Positions 26,628 through 34,918 are shown, counted from the first letter of the stretch. The stretch is DNA of 64,000 nt from JANXXV01 sp040002435 (GCA_040002435.1 JBDUEM010000001.1:28050-92049); one strand, 5' to 3'. The notes: generated by a model from the letters alone, not told the origin. Program-made: numbers and translations.

Positions 26628-27007
26628 GCAAGGATTTCATGGAGTATGCCGGCTATCAAGGTTCAGTTCACTACAACAATGAAGACGAGGTGTTCTACGG
26701 CAAGGTGATGTTCATCCCGGCGTTACTAAGCTACGAAGGAACCGACGTAAAAAGCCTTCGGGATAGCTTCAGGGAGGCCGTAGACGACTATTTGGAATTG
26801 TGTAAAGAGATTAGCAAAGAACCGGAAAAGCCGTTTAAGGGTTCATTCAATGTGAGGACAGCCCCAGAGCTTCATCGCCGGATCGCTCTTTACGCGGTTG
26901 AACATGATAAAAATCTGAACTCGGTGGTTACGGAAGCCTTAGAGCATTTCCTTGAAGAGAGAAAGCCGCGCTCTGTTCTCGCTGCTTGTGGTGGTCCTCA
27001 AGAATAG
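26624..27007 (+). CDS. hicB: HicB-family antitoxin
   Basis: A 127-residue partner of HicA. The N-terminal half (YAGYQGSVHYNNEDEVFYGKV, then GTDVKSLRDSFREAVDDYLE) is the degenerate RNase H-like HicB domain; the C-terminal segment (KGSFNVRTAPELHRRIALYA, then NSVVTEALEHFLEE) is a ribbon-helix-helix DNA-binding domain of the HicB_lk-antitoxin type. It neutralises the toxin and likely represses the operon through the repeats upstream. Start overlaps the hicA stop. Confidence 0.9.
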   Translation: MSKDFMEYAGYQGSVHYNNEDEVFYGKVMFIPALLSYEGTDVKSLRDSFREAVDDYLELCKEISKEPEKPFKGSFNVRTAPELHRRIALYAVEHDKNLNSVVTEALEHFLEERKPRSVLAACGGPQE

Positions 27008-27317
27008 TGGTGTTCGCAAACAAGCCCGTGCGGACCATTTGTATAAGCGACTCCAAGCCTCTGCCAGGGGCTCGGTAATTGAGTCGAAGGTCGAACTGGA
27101 CTTTACCCGAATGCGATCATCTGGATTGTTCCAAATAGCGAGAATCCGCCGAAATCCTTTGTCAGGTTGGCCGCCTCACCCATTGGCGCTCCACGCGGTA
27201 CGAGTTTCCCAGAGGATCTTGTCGGGAGACACGGTTCCATCGAGTTCAACGAGGATATCGCGACTCGGGCCGTCCGTTCGCATGCCTAACTAAGGTGCGA
27301 CGAGTATTGTTGCCGGA
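27008..27317. other. Intergenic stretch without a supportable gene
   Basis: No convincing gene is seen between hicB and the enolase-superfamily gene. A plus-strand frame overlapping the hicB end (from 26952) and a 35-codon minus-strand frame around 27180-27290 are open, but neither has a ribosome binding site or a recognisable family. The stretch may be the remains of an insertion next to the toxin-antitoxin genes. Confidence 0.5.
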
Positions 27318-28436
27318 TTAAACTCTCATACTTTCGACCGCTTCCCAATTGAGAGTGACGCCAAGCCCCGGACCATCCGGCGGGGTTAGAAATCCGTCGG
27401 TAATCGGGATTGGGGTGGCAACGCAGTCTGAACTGTAGCGCAGGGGTCCGAACGTCTCGCAGGCGTAGGGCAGGTTTCGCACGGTGACTCCGAGATGGGC
27501 GCAGGCCGCGGTTCCAATTCCCATTTCCGCCTGGCTGCCGAGAATGCAGGGGATGCCCACGGAGGCGGCGAACTGGAAAATTGCAGCGGCGGCTTCGAGG
27601 CCGCCGGCTTCCACTACGTAGACGTTGAACACGTCGGCGGCCTGGGCGCGGGCGAGGTCGTAGGCATCGCGCAGCGACTGGCAGCTTTCGTCGGCCATGA
27701 TGGGCACCGAGGTTCGCTGGCGCAACAGCCGCAGTCCGTCGAGATCGTGGCGAGGCAGCGGTTGTTCGATCCAGGCGATGCGCGCGATGGCGGCGAAAGC
27801 CTCAATGGCTCGCGCGGCCTCGGCGACGGATAACCATGCACCGTTGGCATCGAGCCGGAGCGGAATGCCCTGCCCTACGGCGGCGGCCACGGCGCGTACG
27901 GCGGCGACATCGTCGTCGAGTGCGCGGCCCACTTTCAGCTTGATGGCGTGAAAGCCGGACTGTATCCCGATGATGGCATCGGCGGCCATCTCTTCGGGTG
28001 ATTTTTGATAGATGCCCCAGGCGAGGGGGATGCGATCACGCATGCGGCCTCCGAGCAGTTCGAAGACGGGCGCGCTGTAGTGCTTGCCGGCGAGGTCGAG
28101 CAGCGCCATCTCGAAGGCGGCGCGGATGTAGGGCGCGCTTAGCTCTCCTGCCAGCAGCCGGTCGATGGTTGCGAGGACGCGCGGACGCGCGAGAGTGTCG
28201 AGCCCGATGAGTGCCGGAGCGATCAGGTTGGAGGCGGCGTGGCAAAGAGAGTGGCCGATGCGGGGGAAGGTGATGGAGATCTCACCGAGCCCTTCCAGGC
28301 CGGATTCGGTGAGGATGCGGATGATGCCGAACTCGGAGGCGCTGACCGGGTCGTTCTGGTTCAGTCCGGAGCGGACCGCTTCTTTGCGCGGTGCGCGGAT
28401 TGGGATCACTTCCACTGCGGCGATGGTGGATTTCAT
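27318..28436 (-). CDS. Mandelate racemase/muconate lactonizing enzyme family protein
   Basis: A 372-residue enolase-superfamily enzyme, full length. The ATG at 28436 is preceded by GGAG at a good distance and gives MKSTIAAVEVIPIRAPR, the usual first strand; an upstream start at 28466 is less likely. Catalytic landmarks: the KLKVG base motif (about residue 157), metal ligands in LDANGAW, WIEQPLPR and MADESCQS, and the C-terminal His/Glu region before GLGVTLNWE. It resembles cis-3-hydroxyproline or sugar-acid dehydratase/racemase branches, but the substrate cannot be set. It diverges from the acetamidase gene, with only 24 bp between start codons. Confidence 0.9.
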   Translation of the reverse strand: MKSTIAAVEVIPIRAPRKEAVRSGLNQNDPVSASEFGIIRILTESGLEGLGEISITFPRIGHSLCHAASNLIAPALIGLDTLARPRVLATIDRLLAGELSAPYIRAAFEMALLDLAGKHYSAPVFELLGGRMRDRIPLAWGIYQKSPEEMAADAIIGIQSGFHAIKLKVGRALDDDVAAVRAVAAAVGQGIPLRLDANGAWLSVAEAARAIEAFAAIARIAWIEQPLPRHDLDGLRLLRQRTSVPIMADESCQSLRDAYDLARAQAADVFNVYVVEAGGLEAAAAIFQFAASVGIPCILGSQAEMGIGTAACAHLGVTVRNLPYACETFGPLRYSSDCVATPIPITDGFLTPPDGPGLGVTLNWEAVESMRV

Positions 28437-28460
28437 GAAAGTCTCCATCATACTGTAGGG

Positions 28461-29366
28461 ATGCAACGAGTCACCCGAGACAAGCTAACGCCCGTATTTG
28501 ACCGCCGGCTGCCACCGGTTCTGCGAGTGGAACAGGGCGAGGTTTTCCTGGTGGAGACGGAGGATTCGCGCGGGGGACGGACGCGCGTTCCGGAACATAC
28601 GACGCCGGAGTTTCTGCTGGCGATGCGCAAGCAGGGATATTACGGAAATCCGGTGACGGGCCCGATCTTCGTGGAGGGCGCCGAGGCCGGGGATACGCTG
28701 GCTGTCCATATCCTCGAACAGAAATGCGACACGCTTGGGTACATGGGCTACTGGCCGTTTCTATTCCATCTTGAGGATTACTTCCCGCAGCCCAACACGA
28801 CCCTGGTGGAGATCCGGGACGGGCATGTGATTTTCGCGGAAGATATCCGGATTCCGGTGCGGCCGGTGATCGGGACGATCGGGGTGGTGCCGGCAATGGA
28901 GGCGATTTTTTCGGGCAGCATGGGCCGGCATTGCGGCAATGTGGACGTGCAGGAGATCGCCGCCGGCAGTACGATTTACTTGCCTGTGAATGTGGATGGC
29001 GCGCTGTTGTGTTTGGGCGATTGCCACGCGATTCAGAGCGACGGCGAGATTGGCAGCGTGGAGATGCGGAGCGAGATCACGCTGCGCTGCGAGGTGATCA
29101 AGGGCAGAAGTCCGAACATGGTGTGGCCGCGCGTGGAGACGGCCGATTCGCTGGTGACCATCGGGATCGCGACGCCGCTGGAAGAGGCTGCGCGATTGGC
29201 GCTGCGGGAGATGATCTGCTGGATTGGGGAGCTGACCGGCATGAGCAAGCATGAAGCTTATCTGCTGGCGGGTTGCGTGGGCGATTGGCGGCCGGGACAG
29301 GTGCAGGTGCCGAATTACTCGATGCGGTGCATTTTTCCGAAGGAATATTTACGGCAGCGGCGCTGA
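28461..29366 (+). CDS. Acetamidase/formamidase family protein
   Basis: A 301-residue FmdA/AmdA-type amidase. From ATG 28461 (MQRVTRDKLTPVF) it has the family pattern NPVTGPIFVEGAEAGDTLAV (about 72-91), IGTIGVVPA, the glycine-rich GRHCGNVDVQEIAAGSTIYL segment, and LGDCHAIQSDGEI with conserved Asp/His metal or active-site residues. Members hydrolyse short amides, releasing ammonia. Because its start codon is 24 bp from the divergent enolase-superfamily gene, the two promoters must overlap or lie inside the coding regions, suggesting joint control and a common pathway. It ends 1 bp from the anti-sigma gene. Confidence 0.9.
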   Translation: MQRVTRDKLTPVFDRRLPPVLRVEQGEVFLVETEDSRGGRTRVPEHTTPEFLLAMRKQGYYGNPVTGPIFVEGAEAGDTLAVHILEQKCDTLGYMGYWPFLFHLEDYFPQPNTTLVEIRDGHVIFAEDIRIPVRPVIGTIGVVPAMEAIFSGSMGRHCGNVDVQEIAAGSTIYLPVNVDGALLCLGDCHAIQSDGEIGSVEMRSEITLRCEVIKGRSPNMVWPRVETADSLVTIGIATPLEEAARLALREMICWIGELTGMSKHEAYLLAGCVGDWRPGQVQVPNYSMRCIFPKEYLRQRR

Positions 29367-29367
29367 G

Positions 29368-30072
29368 CTATTTGAGATCGAGGCGGAACTCATAGTCTGA
29401 GATCTTTGTGTTTTCACCGCCGGTAGCGGAGGCTCCGAACAAGACCAGCTTGTATATTCCCGGCTGCAGCCCGCGGGCAGGCACCAGGATGGTCACCGGC
29501 TGTCCGGGTGGCGGCGGGGGAACGGCTACCGCAAATTGAACGCGGCCGCCGGAATTCTGCAATACGCAGTGATAGGCGGGGAAGCTTGGTCCCGGAGTGA
29601 TGTCGAATGTAACTCCGAAAAATGGTGTCTCGCGCGGCACTACGATCGCACGCGCTTCACCCCTGGACACGCCGGTGAGGGGAAAGGTGGGAAGCGACCG
29701 CGCTTCATTGCCCACCTGCGCCCTTTGCGCCAATTCCGGCATGAGGATGAAACCCTGGTAGAGCGCGAGGACTCCAAGGCTGCACACGGCCAGTGAGGGC
29801 GCCCAGGCCCAGGGCTTCCTCCACGATTCCGCGAGAGACGTCCACCACGGCAGGGCGGGCGCGGTGCTGCCTGCTTCCGCACGTTCTTCGCGGAAGACCT
29901 GGCGCGCATTGGCAATAAACAACGTCGATGATTCCAGATCGGCGGCGCACTGAGTGCAGACGAAGAAGTGCTCTTCGAAGGCCTTCAATTCGGCGCCGGA
30001 CAATTCGTGGAGAAGATATCTCTCCACCGCTTGTACGTTTACCGCCTCAGTGTGTTCCATCCCACTCCTCAT
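29368..30072 (-). CDS. Anti-sigma factor with zinc-finger (ZAS/zf-HC2) domain
   Basis: A 234-residue membrane anti-sigma factor. The N-terminal region AVERYLLHELSGAELKAFEE followed by HFFVCTQC is the H-x3-C-x2-C zinc-binding anti-sigma domain. One transmembrane helix (WAWAPSLAVCSLGVLALYQG, about 88-107) separates it from a periplasmic beta-rich domain with a proline run (VAVPPPPPGQP) that could sense or bind a ligand. Its ATG overlaps the stop of the ECF sigma gene (ATGA), so the two are cotranslated. It should hold the sigma factor at the membrane until signalled. Confidence 0.85.
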   Translation of the reverse strand: MRSGMEHTEAVNVQAVERYLLHELSGAELKAFEEHFFVCTQCAADLESSTLFIANARQVFREERAEAGSTAPALPWWTSLAESWRKPWAWAPSLAVCSLGVLALYQGFILMPELAQRAQVGNEARSLPTFPLTGVSRGEARAIVVPRETPFFGVTFDITPGPSFPAYHCVLQNSGGRVQFAVAVPPPPPGQPVTILVPARGLQPGIYKLVLFGASATGGENTKISDYEFRLDLK

Positions 30073-30797
30073 CTTCCCACCGCAGCTGCAAGCACTGTCC
30101 TGAACCGAAGCTTGGCGCGGTGCACGAGAACGCGGAGATAGTCGCGATCGACGCCCATCTCCGTGCAGATCTCGTCCTTATCGGCTTCATCCAGGAAGAC
30201 GCGGCGGAGCAATCGCCGATCCTTTTCCTCGAGGTCGTTGAGGATCGTTTTCACGAGTTGTTTGGATTCCTGCGTGACGGCGTTCTGTTCGGGATTCAAG
30301 CTCTCATCGGCCGGATCCGGGGCCGTTACCGGTATCTGCTCATGGCGCACATGGGATCGAAGAAACTCCAGGCAGACGTTGTTACAGATGCCGATGAGGA
30401 ATGCGGGCAGGCTGGCCGGATTGTCGAGAGTTTTGCCCGAGCGAAAGTAGGTGAGGACGCGGAGGAACGTCTCCTGCCGGGCGTCTTCGATGAGTTGAGG
30501 GGAGCGCAAGCGTGAGGCCAGTTTCAAAGAGAGCGGCCGGCTGAAGGTTCCCGCAAGATACTCTTCCGCCGTCTGGTCCCGGTCTCGCAGCGCGATCAGG
30601 AGTTTCTCGTCGAACACCACCTCCGTTCGCCTCCTGGAGTACAGCGTACCAGTGCCGGCCTGCTGGTCCGGTTGGTTTTCTTCCGAATAGAAGGGCGCCG
30701 GTTGTTGTTTTCGGGTTACCGTCCGCGCGAAGTCCAGGGGCCAGGATTGCCGGACCGTACAAGCCATTTTTCTATCCTCCGATTTGAGGGAAGCCAT
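30069..30797 (-). CDS. ECF-type RNA polymerase sigma factor
   Basis: A 242-residue sigma-70 family protein. Region 2 is in LASRLRSPQLIEDARQETFL and RVLTYF (about 90-115), with a helix ending NVCLEFLRSH; region 4 is LEEKDRRLLRRVFLDEADKD then EICTEMGVDRDYLRVLVHRA (about 188-228), a helix-turn-helix for the -35 element. A Lys/Arg-rich 70-residue N-terminal extension precedes region 2. It is preceded by a TGAAAC-N16-TCACTAT site (30873-30901) that recurs before two nearby genes, so it probably activates its own gene and the cluster. Coupled by ATGA to its anti-sigma factor. Confidence 0.9.
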   Translation of the reverse strand: MASLKSEDRKMACTVRQSWPLDFARTVTRKQQPAPFYSEENQPDQQAGTGTLYSRRRTEVVFDEKLLIALRDRDQTAEEYLAGTFSRPLSLKLASRLRSPQLIEDARQETFLRVLTYFRSGKTLDNPASLPAFLIGICNNVCLEFLRSHVRHEQIPVTAPDPADESLNPEQNAVTQESKQLVKTILNDLEEKDRRLLRRVFLDEADKDEICTEMGVDRDYLRVLVHRAKLRFRTVLAAAVGR

Positions 30798-30872
30798 AAT
30801 TCATCCATTCCCCACCCGCAACGCCCGGCGTGTTTTATTATCGTTTCGCCGGCGCCATTCTACTCCGTGGAT

Positions 30873-30901
30873 ATAGTGAGGCGCGGCTAGAAATCGTTTC
30901 A
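30873..30901 (-). promoter_or_regulatory. ECF-type promoter P1 before the sigma gene
   Basis: On the minus strand: TGAAAC (30901-30896), a 16-bp spacer, then TCACTAT (30879-30873). It lies about 75 bp before the sigma start. The same elements with the same spacing occur at 38922-38950 and 37398-37426. TGAAAC-like -35 elements are typical for ECF sigma factors. Confidence 0.75.
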
Positions 30902-30914
30902 CTTTTGCAAAAGT
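30901..30914. promoter_or_regulatory. 14-bp perfect palindrome overlapping P1
   Basis: ACTTTTGCAAAAGT is a perfect palindrome that overlaps the outer edge of the P1 -35 element and lies 53 bp before the divergent 287-aa gene. It could bind a dimeric regulator controlling both directions. No regulator is identified. Confidence 0.4.
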
Positions 30915-30967
30915 TATTAGTAAACTCATTGTTTCAAGCGAAGGCGCGTATTTGAAAGGGGGATAGA

Positions 30968-31831
30968 ATGTCACAATCCGCTGCGGACGAGACGAACCCG
31001 TTTCTCCGGCGATTTGTTTTCCATGGCAACGCGGCAGCTGCCGGAGTTGTCCTGACAAAGATAGGGAAGATCCCGCAAGACAAGCCGATTCCTGTTCACG
31101 GCCAGAGCGCACTGCCTGTTACGGGCGGGCACTCCGAATCGTTTGTCGCGGGCTCGGACCCCTCGTTCGCAGGAATTTTCTCCTACGGAGAATGCCGGAC
31201 GCAAGTGGACGGCGTGCTCAGGGAGCAAACGGCAACCACCACTCTCCGGGTCTCGCTGGAGAAAATTCGCCTGATCAACCGGCCGTCCGACGATGAAGAT
31301 CCGCATCCCCGCGATATTGAGTTTGTGGCCAGCGCCCTATCGCTGCAAATGCGGTCCACTCATGGAGCGCAGGGGCAGCCGAGCATCGAGTTTGTAGAAA
31401 AACCGAAATTCGAAGGAATGTTTCTCGAGGGCCGGCCGATCCACCTGGAACTGCGGCCGCAGTTTCTGGAACTGACGCGGATGGCGGATCTGGAAAAGCG
31501 ATTCAAGGAAGACAGGAACTTCTTTTCAGATTGCCGTCTCTGGTTCATGCGTGGGCCGCGGCAACCTAAGCCATCGTTTGGAAAAAACATTCCGCGCGTC
31601 AACGGATACGCGGTGTCTTCGATTGTCCGCAGCATCCGGTGGGGCAACGAGGCGATCGAGGGACACATCCTGCGGCGCAAGGGGTTCGGAGCCATCTACT
31701 TTGGCGAGGTGCTGATTAACGAATACAACCGGAGGCTGACACTGGTTCGGGTGCAGATGGGTTCGCAAAACGAACTCCGGGGCGCGTTCGTGGAAGGCGA
31801 TGCCAACGGCAGTTGGTGGCCGCCAAGCTAA
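30968..31831 (+). CDS. Uncharacterised protein next to the CHAT gene
   Basis: A 287-residue protein I do not recognise. It has no signal peptide or membrane segment, so it should be cytoplasmic. A strong ribosome binding site (GGGGG, 7 bp before ATG) supports the start. The sequence mixes beta-like segments (TTLRVSLEKIRLINRP, IEGHILRRKGFGAIYFGEVL) and a conserved-looking C-terminal part (RRLTLVRVQMGS, then GDANGSWWPPS). The CHAT-TPR gene begins 9 bp after its stop, so the two form an operon diverging from the sigma gene. A role as partner or substrate of the CHAT protein is an inference from position. Confidence 0.75.
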   Translation: MSQSAADETNPFLRRFVFHGNAAAAGVVLTKIGKIPQDKPIPVHGQSALPVTGGHSESFVAGSDPSFAGIFSYGECRTQVDGVLREQTATTTLRVSLEKIRLINRPSDDEDPHPRDIEFVASALSLQMRSTHGAQGQPSIEFVEKPKFEGMFLEGRPIHLELRPQFLELTRMADLEKRFKEDRNFFSDCRLWFMRGPRQPKPSFGKNIPRVNGYAVSSIVRSIRWGNEAIEGHILRRKGFGAIYFGEVLINEYNRRLTLVRVQMGSQNELRGAFVEGDANGSWWPPS

Positions 31832-31840
31832 ACTGCATTC

Positions 31841-34279
31841 ATGAAGCTCGTGCTGGCACTATGCCTTGTGTCCGCAGGCTGCAACCGCCACTCCGGCCCG
31901 TCGCCTGAAGTCGAGTTTGAACGAGCCAACGCAGCCTTTCGCCGGGGCGACCTGGCCCAGGCGAGGGACGAGGCGCATTCCGCTGCGCAGCGCTATCCTG
32001 CGACGTCCAGCTATCACTGGCGGTTCCGCCTGCTGGAAGCCGAGGCCCTGCTATACAAGGGCGAGCGCCAGGCGGCTGCGGCGATTCTGGCCGAGCATCC
32101 TCCCGATGGGGATGCCTTCTTTCAAGTGGACGCGCGCCGCGACATGCTGCAGGGATACATGCTGACAAGGGGATCCCAAGCCGAGGCCGCGAAGTTATTG
32201 AATGAGGCGCACCGCAAGGCTTCCTCCCATGGATTCTCCGGCCTGCTGGGGGAAATCGAGGTGCTGCAAGGCATGGGGATGGTTGCGGCGGGTCATCCGG
32301 ACGAAGCCCGACTGTTGTTCCTGTCCGCGCGAGAGCGGGCGGTGCAGCAGCACGACCCATATCACGAAGCCATTTCTCTTCTCGACCTGGGGATGCTGAG
32401 CAAGAGCAAGTCGCGCTTTGATGAAGCTCTCGGCTGGTTTGAGCAGGCATTGGCTCGCGCGAGGGTGTCCGGTTCCGGAACCTTGATTGCGGCCGTTCTC
32501 AATAACGCCGCTATGTGCCACACACAATTAGGCAATTTCGCCGAAGCCAATAAACGGCGGCAGGAAGCGGTCGAGCGGCTGGGATCCAGTGAGGTGAAAG
32601 CGGTACGGCGCGACATCTTCGGGGAGATGGGGCGCACCTATTCCGGGCAGGGAGATCAGCTTAAGGCGATCGAGTGTTACCGGCAAGCGCTGGCGATCGC
32701 GAGGGAATTTCCCGGTTCCGAGGAAGTCCGCAGATTGAATAATAATCTGTCGGCGGCGCTTGCAGCGGCCGGGAACTGGGAGGCGGCCGAACAAGCGAAT
32801 CTGAAAGAGCTCTCGCTGGCGAAAGACGCGCGGGCCACTGGCTATGCCAGCCTGAACTCGGCGGTGATTGCAGCGGGGCGAGGGCGCATGGACGAGGCCA
32901 TTGCGAATTACAGGAAGGCGATGCAAGCCGCTCCGGGCGAGCCCGCCGTCCTTTGGCAATCGCATGCAGGGTTGGGCCAGACGTATGCCCAAATGGGGAA
33001 GAAGCCGCTGGCAAGAGAAGAATTCGAGACGGCGCTGCAGGTGATTGAACAGAATCGGGCGGAGTTGTCGCGCGATGACTACAAGATTACGTTCTTATCC
33101 CGGCTGATCCATTTCTATCAGGAATACGTGGAGGCGCTGGTGGCCAGTGGAGCAACGGAGAAAGCGCTCGAAGTCGCGGATTCCAGCAGGGCTCGAATCC
33201 TGATGGAGAAGCTTTCGCTGACCCCGGCGCCCCGATCCCGTTCCGCATCCTATCAGTCATTCGCGAAGCGATCGGGAAGCGTGCTGCTTTTTTACTGGCT
33301 TGCACCCACAAATTCTTATCTATGGGTAGTATCAGCGGCAAAGGTGAAATGTTTTCCGCTGCCGCCGGCAGCTGAAATCCAGGCCCTGGTGCAGCAGTAT
33401 CGCGCGTTCCTCGAAGACGGGGTGCGAGACCCCTTGCAAACGGAGAGCGCGGCGGGGGCGCGGCTGTTTCAGATACTGATTGCTCCAGCGGCTGGACTGA
33501 TTCCGGCCGGTTCGCGGATTGTGCTGGTGCCTGACGGTCCGCTGCACCTGCTGAATTTTGAAACTCTGCCTGTGTATGGCGCGAAGGCTCACTACTGGAT
33601 TGAAGACGCAACTGTGACCATTGCTCCTTCGCTGGGCCTGCTGGCCGCGGCGGCGCCTGAGAAGCCCGTACTGCCCGCGTCCTTATTGATTATCGGCGAT
33701 CCGCTTTATGCAGGAACGCCTTATCCACCGCTGCAGTTTGCCTCGACGGAGATCAACAAACTCCGCGGCCGGTTTCCTGCGGCGAAGAAGACATTCCTTA
33801 GCAAAGCCGATGCGACTCCGGACAGCTACCGTGGAGCAGATCCGCAGCAATTCTCGCTGATCCATTTCAGCGCCCATGCCGACGTGAACGCCGGAAGCCC
33901 GCTGGACTCCGCGATTATTCTGTCTCCGAAGGCCGCGCGCTTCAAGCTGTACACCCGCGACATCATGGAGCAGCCGCTGCACGCGGACCTGGTGACCATT
34001 TCCGCCTGCAAGAGCGCCGGCTCCCGTGCTTATGCCGGCGAAGGCATTGTCGGGCTGGCATGGTCGTTCCTGCGGTCCGGCGCACGCAGTGTCATCGCGG
34101 GGCTTTGGGATGTAGACGACAGCTCCAGCGCAGGGATGATGGACGGTCTGTACGGAGCCATCGAATCCGGTCAGAGCCCGGTGGATGCGCTGCGGACGGC
34201 AAAGCTGGCGATGATCCACTCGGAAGGGGCATACCGGAAGCCGTATTATTGGGCGCCGTTCCAGGTTTACACGCGATAA
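31841..34279 (+). CDS. TPR-CHAT domain protein, probable lipoprotein
   Basis: An 812-residue protein. The N-terminus MKLVLALCLVSAGC ends in an imperfect lipobox (S-A-G-C, Cys14), suggesting a membrane lipoprotein. Residues about 30-430 are TPR repeats (for example FAEANKRRQEAVERLGS and LKAIECYRQALAIAREF). The C-terminal 300 residues are a CHAT (caspase-like HetF-associated TPR) protease: VLVPDGPLHLLNFETLP, then catalytic His679 in HFSAHA and Cys723 in ISACKSA, then GLAWSFLRSGARSVIAGLWD. Both catalytic residues are present. CHAT proteins act as proteases in stress and immune-like pathways. It lies between the ECF sigma genes and the uncharacterised minus-strand operon. Confidence 0.88.
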   Translation: MKLVLALCLVSAGCNRHSGPSPEVEFERANAAFRRGDLAQARDEAHSAAQRYPATSSYHWRFRLLEAEALLYKGERQAAAAILAEHPPDGDAFFQVDARRDMLQGYMLTRGSQAEAAKLLNEAHRKASSHGFSGLLGEIEVLQGMGMVAAGHPDEARLLFLSARERAVQQHDPYHEAISLLDLGMLSKSKSRFDEALGWFEQALARARVSGSGTLIAAVLNNAAMCHTQLGNFAEANKRRQEAVERLGSSEVKAVRRDIFGEMGRTYSGQGDQLKAIECYRQALAIAREFPGSEEVRRLNNNLSAALAAAGNWEAAEQANLKELSLAKDARATGYASLNSAVIAAGRGRMDEAIANYRKAMQAAPGEPAVLWQSHAGLGQTYAQMGKKPLAREEFETALQVIEQNRAELSRDDYKITFLSRLIHFYQEYVEALVASGATEKALEVADSSRARILMEKLSLTPAPRSRSASYQSFAKRSGSVLLFYWLAPTNSYLWVVSAAKVKCFPLPPAAEIQALVQQYRAFLEDGVRDPLQTESAAGARLFQILIAPAAGLIPAGSRIVLVPDGPLHLLNFETLPVYGAKAHYWIEDATVTIAPSLGLLAAAAPEKPVLPASLLIIGDPLYAGTPYPPLQFASTEINKLRGRFPAAKKTFLSKADATPDSYRGADPQQFSLIHFSAHADVNAGSPLDSAIILSPKAARFKLYTRDIMEQPLHADLVTISACKSAGSRAYAGEGIVGLAWSFLRSGARSVIAGLWDVDDSSSAGMMDGLYGAIESGQSPVDALRTAKLAMIHSEGAYRKPYYWAPFQVYTR

Positions 34280-34285
34280 TGCTGA

Positions 34286-34307
34286 AGGTCAGATCATGCG
34301 CTGACCT
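34286..34307. terminator. Hairpin between convergent genes
   Basis: AGGTCAG (34286-34292) and CTGACCT (34301-34307) form a perfect 7-bp stem with an 8-nt loop at the junction of the CHAT gene and the convergent 81-aa gene. No clear T-tract follows, so termination efficiency is uncertain. Confidence 0.4.
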
Positions 34308-34539
34308 GTTTGAGGACAGGAACGAGATTCAGTGAATGCCGGTCCCGTGCGAAGACGGTTGCGCGCGCCCCTGGCTTGTCAAACCGGTAGCTCATGCGCG
34401 TTACCGGCCCAACAATGGTTAACGACGTGCGGCCGATATATTCGAATACGACGGTCCTGACCGGCTCCGGTGCGGGTGCCGTGGCGACGGATCTATCGGC
34501 TCTTGTCTCTTCTATTCTCGTTCTTCCGCAACAACTCAT
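34294..34539 (-). CDS. Small Cys-Cys-start protein of unknown function
   Basis: An 81-residue protein beginning MSCCGRTR. After a variable linker it has a compact segment (VVFEYIGRTSLTIVGPVTRM then SYRFDKPGARATVFARD) that looks like a small beta domain of the pattern Y-x-G-x-(S/T)-x-(L/V)-x-(V/I)-x-G-P-V-(T/S)-x-x-x-Y-x-F. I have the impression that similar short proteins exist beside DUF1360 genes in other bacteria, but cannot verify this. It overlaps the DUF1360 gene by 47 bp in another frame. It is the last gene of the minus-strand set. Confidence 0.7.
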   Translation of the reverse strand: MSCCGRTRIEETRADRSVATAPAPEPVRTVVFEYIGRTSLTIVGPVTRMSYRFDKPGARATVFARDRHSLNLVPVLKQVSA

Positions 34540-34918
34540 ACTCCACCTCCATTAGTGTTTCGACGGGGTCTTCCAGATAAGCCGGGGCGCGGGGAGCTGT
34601 GATCCGCTCCAGCAGAATGGCCGCGCCGGAGAGTGCGGGCCAGATGATAAATACTTCCCGCCACCCTCTTCCAAGCAGCAGGGCGAAGGGAGCCGCGATC
34701 CAGAGACTCAAACAGTAAAAGCAATCGAGCAACTCAGCCAGAACCGCTCTCATTCGCGCCGCGCGGCCCATTGGCAGGGCAGAGACGGGCACGGGCCCGG
34801 CATGGATGAATCGCCGCAATTTGTAGATGCACTTGAAGGGTCCGTCTTCCGTGCTGAGCAGATGAGTGATCCGCCAGACGGAGAGGACGCAGATGAGGAA
34901 CCAGCAAAGTACTGTCAT
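34493..34918 (-). CDS. DUF1360 domain-containing membrane protein
   Basis: A 141-residue protein with the ATG at 34918 (MTVLCWFLICVLSVWRITHL); an upstream reading from 34969 adds non-conserved residues. The opening helix ends in WRITHLLSTEDGP and the second membrane region has LLDCFYCLSLWIAAPFALLL, the C-x-x-C-x-S-x-W pattern characteristic of DUF1360. About three membrane segments are visible, followed by a charged tail. The function of the family is unknown; the holin-like size is suggestive only. It starts 72 bp after the 773-aa gene and overlaps the 81-aa gene, so it belongs to the same operon. Confidence 0.8.
   Translation of the reverse strand: MTVLCWFLICVLSVWRITHLLSTEDGPFKCIYKLRRFIHAGPVPVSALPMGRAARMRAVLAELLDCFYCLSLWIAAPFALLLGRGWREVFIIWPALSGAAILLERITAPRAPAYLEDPVETLMEVEYELLRKNENRRDKSR

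Noticed and set aside
26952..27293. 113-residue plus-strand frame after hicB
   Set aside because: It overlaps hicB in another frame and has no recognisable domain or ribosome binding site.
30915..30967. ECF-type promoter for the 287-aa/CHAT operon
   Set aside because: I looked for TGAAAC-N16-TCACT on the plus strand here and did not find it; the operon may use another promoter.
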